In this document: piece after piece, positions 59,144-64,000 of the stretch
Numbering within the stretch: position 1 is the first letter of the stretch
Layout of the letters: each line of letters starts with the position of its first letter
Source: Paenibacillus albus
Lineage (GTDB): Bacteria > Bacillota > Bacilli > Paenibacillales > Paenibacillaceae
Assembly (NCBI RefSeq): GCF_003952225.1
Contig: NZ_CP034437.1
Span: 4,602,501 to 4,666,500 of the forward strand
Length of the DNA stretch: 64,000 nucleotides
Direction: 5' to 3'
Notes under the pieces: model-generated
Databases searched by the model: none
Told to the model about the DNA's origin: nothing
Seen by the model: the letters and a program-made list of their open reading frames with translations, nothing else
Position numbers and translations under genes: made by a program

Positions 59144-59755
59144 TTAATTGTTAACGTCCATGCGTCCAAGCGGACCATTCGGATTAATAATATCACTTAA
59201 ATCATACACTGAAATCGGAAAATACGGAAATCCAAACGCGTACGGAGTCAACTCATAGAGCGCAAAATAGACTACGAGCGAGCGATCGGCAATGTAAAAC
59301 GGCTGATCATGCCGGATGGACTGGAACGGATCGAGCGTCGCAATCTGGCGCGTTGCGATCTGCGTCTTAATGATATCCGAGAGTCGATTCACATAGTTGC
59401 TGCCAGGCTTGAACAGCTCGGCTAGCGAATAGGACTTCCCTGTTGTCGTATCGAATGTAAGCGACTCCTGAAGCGTCAGCCCATGCGCACCGCCTGTAAA
59501 CGCATAATTAAACAATGAAAGGCTGAGCACGTCCTTCTCGTTCGTCTTCACTTCAAAATAACCTTGCATCTCTGCTCTTGGGTCAGATAGTGAGCCTTGA
59601 TTCTCTACGAGCTCGCGCACGGTTTGCCTGATTTTGCCGTTGATGCTGTTTCGCGCAGCCGCATTATGCAGCCCGCTGACTACCGGAACCCAAATCTCCG
59701 CTTTGGGGAACGTAATCCGCGATGCCTGGACAACGGCCGGAAACTGAAATGCCAT
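59144..59755 (-). CDS. DUF3298-like protein, probably coupled to the Spo0F-like gene
   Basis: A 203-aa protein whose C-terminal part resembles DUF3298/DUF4163 (TGGAHGLTLQESLTFD, SYSLAELFKPGSNYV), the extracytoplasmic fold seen in RsiV and relatives. Unlike those, no signal peptide or membrane helix is visible at the N terminus (MAFQFPAVVQASRIT), so its location is unclear. It ends 16 bases before the Spo0F-like gene, in the same transcript. AGGTG lies seven bases before the ATG. RsiV-type domains can bind ligands such as lysozyme. Confidence 0.75.
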   Translation of the reverse strand: MAFQFPAVVQASRITFPKAEIWVPVVSGLHNAAARNSINGKIRQTVRELVENQGSLSDPRAEMQGYFEVKTNEKDVLSLSLFNYAFTGGAHGLTLQESLTFDTTTGKSYSLAELFKPGSNYVNRLSDIIKTQIATRQIATLDPFQSIRHDQPFYIADRSLVVYFALYELTPYAFGFPYFPISVYDLSDIINPNGPLGRMDVNN

Positions 59756-59804
59756 GATGGAACACCTGCCTATAAAGGTTAATGCTCCATTGTATGCCAG
59801 TAGC

Positions 59805-60326
59805 CTATTCGATGATTCTACTCATCTCATGCCAAGCAATTCCGCCGTGTGCGGATTTGGAAGGCCCGATATAGCGAAACCCAAGTCCTTTATAGAAAGG
59901 AATGAGATGCTCCTCGCACATAAGGATAACCGAAGTTAAATGATCAAGCTCTGCTTGACGGAGAAGCGCTTCCATAAGCGCCTTGCCGATGCCACCCAAA
60001 CGAGCAGATGGCGATACGGCAACCGAAAGCACACAGAGGTGATTCCCGCCTGACTCCGCGCTATGCGCGCCTTTTACCTCGTCCTCTTCACAGCTGCTGG
60101 CATAGGTACGCACCGCACAAGCGAGCCCAACGAGCTGCTCGTTACTATTCCAAGCTGACCAGAAGTATTGTGGAAAATTCGCCTGCCGGAACGTGAAAGC
60201 CTCACGACTGGCTGCCGCTTCCGGCGTGTAGCAAGAAAGCTCTAGCGAATGGGCGGCATCCAGCTCATCTTGTTCGATTGGCCTGAGCTTAACGCCGTTA
60301 GCCTCTATTTTCAATGAGCGGCTCAC
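59805..60326 (-). CDS. GNAT-family N-acetyltransferase
   Basis: A 173-aa acetyltransferase. Motif A is LSVAVSPSARLGGIGKALMEALLRQAE (acetyl-CoA pyrophosphate loop GGIGKA), followed by CEEHLIPFYKGLGFRYIG. Substrate unknown. It overlaps the ABC ATPase gene upstream by four bases (ATGA), so translation is coupled. Confidence 0.88.
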   Translation of the reverse strand: MSRSLKIEANGVKLRPIEQDELDAAHSLELSCYTPEAAASREAFTFRQANFPQYFWSAWNSNEQLVGLACAVRTYASSCEEDEVKGAHSAESGGNHLCVLSVAVSPSARLGGIGKALMEALLRQAELDHLTSVILMCEEHLIPFYKGLGFRYIGPSKSAHGGIAWHEMSRIIE

Positions 60327-61048
60327 AGCAGCATTTTCTCCCGCTCCGTTAATCTCCTGCCTTTAATATCAATGACAAGCTCTCCGTTATTCAATCCGAT
60401 AATACGGTCGGCGAACCGTTCCGCCCAATCCCCTTGATGCATAACCGCGATCACGGTGACGCCTTGAATCTTGCACATCCGCTTCAAGTCAGCGAGCACC
60501 TGCTCTGCCGCATGCGGATCAAGCCCTGCGACCGGCTCATCTGCGAGCAGCGTCGTCGCGCCGTGCACGAGCGCTCTGGCAATCGCAACACGCTGCTGCT
60601 CGCCACCGCTCAGCTTATCGCCTTTCTGATGCGCTTTCTCGAGTAGACCTACCTTCTCAATCATATCCATAGCGCCCATATAATCATCATTGCGTACCAT
60701 GCCTGTCAATCTGCGCCAAGCCGGTGTCTGACCGACCGCTCCGATTAGGACGTTTTTCAACGCCGAACGGTTCTTTATTAGGACTGGCTTCGCTTCGAGG
60801 TAAGCCATTTCTCGGCGGATCTTGATTTTGCCTAGTATGCCTTTTCCCAGAATGTCGACGCCATTCACATGATAAGTTCCGCTTGTCCAACTTTCCCTCA
60901 TAGCAAGGCATCGAAGCAGCGTGGATTTGCCGCTTCCGCTGGCGCCTTTGATGGCGACGAATTCACCTGGTTCTATGTCAAAGCTGATTCCCTTTAACAC
61001 TTTCGGCCCGCCGGGAATTTGTTTCGTTAACTGACTAACTCTGATCAT
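60323..61048 (-). CDS. ABC transporter ATPase, PhnC-like, no permease nearby
   Basis: A 241-aa ATPase. Walker A GASGSGKSTLLRCLAM, signature LSGGEQQRVAIARALVHG, Walker B TLLADEPVAGLDP, H-loop VIAVMHQGDWAERF. The length and SGGEQ motif fit the phosphonate/amino-acid-type importers, but no permease or binding protein is encoded nearby. It is coupled to a GNAT gene. The start is ATG at 61048, eight bases after AAAGGAG. It may serve a permease elsewhere or a non-transport role. Confidence 0.85.
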   Translation of the reverse strand: MIRVSQLTKQIPGGPKVLKGISFDIEPGEFVAIKGASGSGKSTLLRCLAMRESWTSGTYHVNGVDILGKGILGKIKIRREMAYLEAKPVLIKNRSALKNVLIGAVGQTPAWRRLTGMVRNDDYMGAMDMIEKVGLLEKAHQKGDKLSGGEQQRVAIARALVHGATTLLADEPVAGLDPHAAEQVLADLKRMCKIQGVTVIAVMHQGDWAERFADRIIGLNNGELVIDIKGRRLTEREKMLL

Positions 61049-61139
61049 GATTGGCGCTCCTTTATAATTGCGATTGCTGCTGCAGCTATGTAACAATTCG
61101 GAAAATCTATGAATCTAGTTTAAGGGAAAAAAATAATAG

Positions 61140-61168
61140 TTTCCATACGAACAAATGTTTGCTATACT
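61140..61168 (+). promoter_or_regulatory. Promoter of the SOS-controlled small gene
   Basis: TTTCCA (61140-61145), 17-bp spacer, extended -10 TGCTATACT with TATACT at 61163-61168. The first LexA box lies inside the spacer. Confidence 0.65.
61148..61161. promoter_or_regulatory. LexA (SOS) box 1
   Basis: CGAACAAATGTTTG matches the Bacillus LexA consensus CGAACRNRYGTTYG at every position. It lies between -35 and -10. Confidence 0.9.
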
Positions 61169-61175
61169 AGAAATA

Positions 61176-61189
61176 AGAACAAACGTTCT
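61176..61189. promoter_or_regulatory. LexA (SOS) box 2
   Basis: AGAACAAACGTTCT is a GAAC-N4-GTTC site with only the outermost bases off consensus. It starts at about +1, 28 bp from box 1. Two boxes around a promoter are typical of tightly repressed SOS genes. Confidence 0.8.
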
Positions 61190-61223
61190 AAACTACTCGC
61201 CAATCATAAGGAGGCTGACCATC

Positions 61224-61445
61224 ATGAACAACTGTGAAAATTATCGTTTTATCGAGACGCATCGCCCTTTCAGAGACTTGACGTTTAAGTTTTTTTCCAA
61301 CGGCTCATTGACCATTATTGACAACAGTTCGGAAGCGGTCATAAGCCCTCGTGAATTGAAAGGCGCTAGCTATGATTTCTATGTTCGCAGGCGGCTCGCT
61401 TATATTAAGCAGGATCTGACTGCGAAGCTTAATAAATATGCTTAA
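61224..61445 (+). CDS. SOS-controlled 73-aa protein, unknown function
   Basis: A 73-aa protein (MNNCENYRFIETHRPFRDLT...). The middle (FKFFSNGSLTIID) looks like short beta strands and the C terminus is a basic helix (VRRRLAYIKQDLTAKLNKYA). No signal peptide or membrane helix and no family recognised. AAGGAGG lies nine bases before the ATG at 61224; the frame starts earlier but without support. Two LexA boxes cover its promoter, so it should be induced by DNA damage. A cell-division inhibitor, a polymerase modulator or an antitoxin-type role are guesses. Confidence 0.8.
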   Translation: MNNCENYRFIETHRPFRDLTFKFFSNGSLTIIDNSSEAVISPRELKGASYDFYVRRRLAYIKQDLTAKLNKYA

Positions 61446-61804
61446 TCGTGCTTGTTCACGGATGTAACAGTCTCTATACGGTCTCGCCGGCGGTCAATGG
61501 ACTTCGTTTACGAGTACATTATAGAGACTGAACTCTAAGTATTGCTTGCTTATGGCAATTGCTTATTAATTCCGTTCATGCTCGGCGGTCTGTTCGCTTG
61601 TTTCTCCGGGCTAATGCTGTTGTAATATTGTTTCATTCCGGTACCGCTGTCGCGGTTCTTGCTCTTCGTGTTTCGATTCGTTGGCATCTCTTCATTCACC
61701 TCCGGCTTCAGTATTTGTAAATTGTTCCAATCCTATTCGATTTGACGGCGAATCCCAAGATGCGGTAGATTGTATCTACATCGAAGTCATCTGGAGAAGG
61801 AGCC
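61446..61804. other. 359-bp region after the SOS gene
   Basis: It contains an 11-bp inverted repeat (CAGTCTCTATA 61468-61478 and TATAGAGACTG 61520-61530, 41-bp spacer) and the 45-aa minus-strand ORF at 61550-61687. The HAD gene starts at 61805 with its promoter presumably in 61700-61790. No terminator with a T-run is seen for the SOS gene, although the inverted repeat could act as one. Confidence 0.5.
61550..61687 (-). CDS. Small basic 45-aa protein
   Basis: A 45-aa hydrophilic, basic ORF (MPTNRNTKSKNRDSGTGMKQ...). Rich in Asn, Lys, Arg and Pro, no hydrophobic segment; it has the look of small spore proteins but no family is recognised. GGAGGTGA lies about nine bases before the ATG, the main reason for calling it. 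Confidence 0.6.
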   Translation of the reverse strand: MPTNRNTKSKNRDSGTGMKQYYNSISPEKQANRPPSMNGINKQLP

Positions 61805-62554
61805 GTGCCTAAGATGAAACAAACTATTTTATTCGATCTCGATGATACCCTCATTTATTGCAACAAATATTTTTACTTCGTTATTGACCAGTTCACCGAT
61901 CTAATGACAGATTGGTTCCGCGGTTTTAACATTACGGTAACGGAAATTCGCGACAAGCAAACGGAAATTGATATCGCAGGCGTTCATGTTGTTGGATTCA
62001 AGAGCGATCATTTCCCACAGTCGTTTGTTGATACGTATCGCCATTTCTCGAACCTGGTCGGCAGACGTACCTCTCCGGTCGAGGAGGAGCAGCTGTGGAA
62101 GCTGGGACGCAGCGTTTATGAACATGATGTAGAGCCTTATCCTCACATGGAGGAGACGCTCGACGAGTTGGCCTCGAGAGGACATGAGCTTCATCTGTAC
62201 ACTGGCGGCGAATTGCTCATCCAGCAGCGCAAGATTCAGCAGATGCAGCTTGAGCGGTACTTCGGCCCCCGCATCTACGTTAGATCCAAGAAGAACGTTG
62301 AAGCGATGGAGGATATTCTGCGTGAAGGCAAGTTCAATCGCTCAGATACGTGGATGATCGGTAATTCCATCCGAACAGACGTTATCCCAGCGCTTACGAA
62401 CGGCATTAATGCCATTCATATGAAGGCTGATGCCGAATGGGCCTACAATATTGTAGGTATAGATGTTGAGCCGAAAGGCGCGTTCTTCACGCTCAATCAA
62501 CTGCGAGATATTCCAACGAGTATCTACAACTACCTGCAGAAGCGCGGCAATTAA
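61805..62554 (+). CDS. HAD-superfamily phosphatase
   Basis: A 249-aa haloacid dehalogenase-fold hydrolase. Motif I is LFDLDDTLIYCNKYF, motif II LYTGGE, the motif III Lys in RSKKNVEAM, motif IV MIGNSIRTDVIPALTNG. It has an alpha-helical cap between motifs I and II, as in phosphoglycolate-phosphatase-like enzymes. Substrate unknown. Start GTG 61805 (GGAG eight bases upstream) or ATG 61814. Monocistronic, ending in a strong terminator. Confidence 0.88.
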   Translation: MPKMKQTILFDLDDTLIYCNKYFYFVIDQFTDLMTDWFRGFNITVTEIRDKQTEIDIAGVHVVGFKSDHFPQSFVDTYRHFSNLVGRRTSPVEEEQLWKLGRSVYEHDVEPYPHMEETLDELASRGHELHLYTGGELLIQQRKIQQMQLERYFGPRIYVRSKKNVEAMEDILREGKFNRSDTWMIGNSIRTDVIPALTNGINAIHMKADAEWAYNIVGIDVEPKGAFFTLNQLRDIPTSIYNYLQKRGN

Positions 62555-62600
62555 TGCGCTGTAGTAATGCTAGTTCTGCAATTCCAGCCTCATTAAACTC

Positions 62601-62660
62601 AAAAAGGCTTGTCCCATTACCAGAGCATGTTGCTCTTTCGTAATCGGGACAAGCCTTTTT
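62601..62660. terminator. Bidirectional terminator
   Basis: AAAAAGGCTTGTCCC/GGGACAAGCCTTTTT, with an inner AGCA/TGCT stem, between the convergent HAD (+) and BadF-type kinase (-) genes. Confidence 0.95.
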
Positions 62661-62670
62661 GCACTGGTGC

Positions 62671-63636
62671 CTAAAGGTATTGTCTTAGGTTGTTTACAAG
62701 CCTCTCATCCGCGGGCTGACCCACAGCCTCCATAGCAAGTAGAACAGCGCCAGCTGCTGGAGAAAGCGCCGGCTCTACTACGCAGTACGCCCGATTCGAG
62801 GCACGTTCAAGAGCATGCGTAAGCTGTGAACGGACATAATCATCGCGAATGACGCTGCCAATGAAAGCGACGTTGACAGATTCTGCTTCGAAACAAGAGC
62901 CGAGCAGCCGGATTCCCGTATCGAGTGCTTGAACGGCGTTATCGCACACGCGCCGTGCAAGCGGACTCCCACTCGCTGCCGCTGCGGTTACAAGCGGACC
63001 CATTAAGCCGAATCGGAGAGTAAGCTCGACATCATCTGCAATAAATCCGTTACTGCCAAGCTTACTTAGCGCAGCAACGTCATCCTTCTCCCAGAATTGC
63101 AGAACTTCTTGCACGAATACATCGTCTTCAACTGCTACATTACCGGCAATGATCTCATACACCGCATCAAAAGCTAGAAATCTTGACGCTGTAGGGGCAT
63201 AGTGACGGAAATCATAATTGCGAATCTGACGATTATCTTCATTAATTGCGAATATGATCGAGCCCGTGCCAGATATGGCAACGATGCCCGGCTTGTTCAT
63301 TAATGCGCCGGAATGAGCGACTACCGCATCGTTCACGATTACTTTAGAACAATTAAGGCCATCTAATTGCAAGAAATCTGCAGCCCATTCGTGATCCTCT
63401 GCAGTATCTAATCCTGCGAAGCCTGCCGCGATCGCAATTACCTGATGAAGGCCAACATTGGCAGCTGCCAGGACACGATTAATCCCGCTTTGCACATGCC
63501 GTTTCGCATTCGGATCCTTGCCTGGATTGCAGCAGCCTTCTTCTACATAAGCCAATATCTCGCCATTCAAATCCGCTGCCAACAACCTAGTCGTTGTTCC
63601 CCCGCCGTCGATACCCACTACTACTTTACGAGTCAT
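62671..63636 (-). CDS. BadF/BadG-type ATPase, N-acetylglucosamine-kinase-like
   Basis: A 321-aa ASKHA-fold protein. Phosphate-1 loop GIDGGGTTTRLLAADL, phosphate-2 loop VAISGTGSIIFAI, and adenosine loop VNVAFIGSVIRD. This family includes N-acetylglucosamine kinase and the benzoyl-CoA reductase activase; the single-gene, non-anaerobic setting favours a sugar kinase. GGGGGA precedes the ATG. It follows the topoisomerase gene by 24 bases on the same strand, so it may be co-transcribed. Confidence 0.85.
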   Translation of the reverse strand: MTRKVVVGIDGGGTTTRLLAADLNGEILAYVEEGCCNPGKDPNAKRHVQSGINRVLAAANVGLHQVIAIAAGFAGLDTAEDHEWAADFLQLDGLNCSKVIVNDAVVAHSGALMNKPGIVAISGTGSIIFAINEDNRQIRNYDFRHYAPTASRFLAFDAVYEIIAGNVAVEDDVFVQEVLQFWEKDDVAALSKLGSNGFIADDVELTLRFGLMGPLVTAAAASGSPLARRVCDNAVQALDTGIRLLGSCFEAESVNVAFIGSVIRDDYVRSQLTHALERASNRAYCVVEPALSPAAGAVLLAMEAVGQPADERLVNNLRQYL

Positions 63637-63660
63637 TGTGTCTCCCCCACGTCAGAATCG

Positions 63661-64000
63661 CTATTGAACAGGCTGAAATTGCACGTCGCCAGTCGAAGAA
63701 TTTACAAGAACGAGCTTGCCCGATACGCTCTCCCCATTCTCCATCTTGAACGTCGATTTCCGAGTCTCACCGTTTACCGCAAGCGCCTTCGCCATCGCTG
63801 CTGTCACCTTCTTGCCCTGGTGTTCTTTCCAGATAACGAACTTGCAGCCTTCGCGGAACTTCATGCAGCCATAGCCGCGTTTGCCTTCTACAATCTCGCC
63901 GCCACAGCCCGGTCTAGGACATGGCGCGATTACTGCCGGGCCGCTGCTCGTTGATGCTGCGGTCGCTGTCCGGCGAGCAGGAGCGGAAGCAACCGCTTTG
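63661..64000 (-). CDS. topB: DNA topoisomerase III, C-terminal part (gene runs off the window)
   Basis: The frame stays open from 64000 to a stop at 63661 (112 codons) and has no start of its own that must be used. Visible: a low-complexity Ala/Ser/Thr linker, a zinc-ribbon pair CPRPGCGG and GYGC, then GCKFVIWKEHQGKKVTAAMAKALAVNGET, the C-terminal repeat typical of Firmicute TopB. The catalytic part lies beyond the right edge. Confidence 0.75.
   Translation of the reverse strand, partial: KAVASAPARRTATAASTSSGPAVIAPCPRPGCGGEIVEGKRGYGCMKFREGCKFVIWKEHQGKKVTAAMAKALAVNGETRKSTFKMENGESVSGKLVLVNSSTGDVQFQPVQ

Noticed and set aside
1-64000. CRISPR arrays, tRNA or rRNA genes, insertion sequences
   Set aside because: No regularly spaced repeats, cloverleaf or rRNA core sequences, transposase frames or terminal inverted repeats were noticed.

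Overview
The window looks like a piece of chromosome from a Paenibacillaceae bacterium (Paenibacillus or a close relative), a spore-forming, low-to-mid GC Firmicute. This is inferred from two YesM/YesN-type two-component systems beside LplB/YtcP-type sugar permeases, a T-box leader on a seryl-tRNA synthetase, CsoR-controlled copper genes, a YpdA-type bacillithiol reductase, a YjcZ-type spore protein, a Spo0F-like regulator, Bacillus-type LexA, Fur and cre boxes, and strong GGAGG ribosome binding sites. Nearly all genes are on the minus strand. No rRNA, tRNA, CRISPR array, insertion sequence or prophage was seen. The window reads as ordinary chromosome with accessory patches.

Layout. 1-12,900: a carbohydrate-response region. 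A sensor kinase/regulator pair (113-3270) and a MalY-like lyase come first. An apparent operon follows: sensor kinase, regulator, solute-binding lipoprotein, two CUT1 permeases and an (alpha/alpha)6 glycosidase-like enzyme, with a good cre site before the lipoprotein gene. 13,000-18,700: a dGTPase-like HD hydrolase and the 2-oxoglutarate dehydrogenase genes odhA-odhB. 19,000-22,300: the BdbC/BdbD thiol-oxidation pair and a DinG-like helicase. 22,400-26,300: copper homeostasis (csoR, copA, copZ, three CsoR operators), a YjcZ-like protein and a Met-rich membrane protein. 26,500-36,900: an NlpC/P60 enzyme, a CLC antiporter that looks like the fluoride type, a DUF1540 miniprotein, a sugar isomerase-like protein, a homodimer-type ABC exporter, a serine hydrolase, an esterase, and YVTN and WG repeat proteins.

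36,900-42,000: a MoxR-DUF58-DUF4129 cluster and a T-box-controlled seryl-tRNA synthetase outside its usual neighbourhood. 42,000-47,350: a Cys-rich small protein, a phosphotransferase and a heterodimeric ABC exporter operon. That operon is preceded by a 28-codon leader peptide and a strong intrinsic terminator, an arrangement like bmrB-bmrCD antibiotic-sensing attenuation. 47,355-53,500: a conserved hypothetical, YpdA, two unknown genes and a two-gene, domain-fused 2-oxoacid:ferredoxin oxidoreductase. 53,700-64,000: a ChbG/YdjC deacetylase, a phosphotransferase, a MOSC protein, an APC transporter, a membrane-anchored Spo0F-like regulator co-transcribed with a DUF3298-like protein, a GNAT/ABC-ATPase pair, a 73-residue gene under tandem LexA boxes, a 45-residue ORF, a HAD phosphatase, a BadF-type kinase and the 3' end of a DNA topoisomerase III gene.

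The items most worth following are the leader-peptide attenuator of the ABC exporter, the membrane-tethered Spo0F-like protein, the SOS-controlled 73-residue gene, the relocated T-box SerRS and the orphan Fur box.
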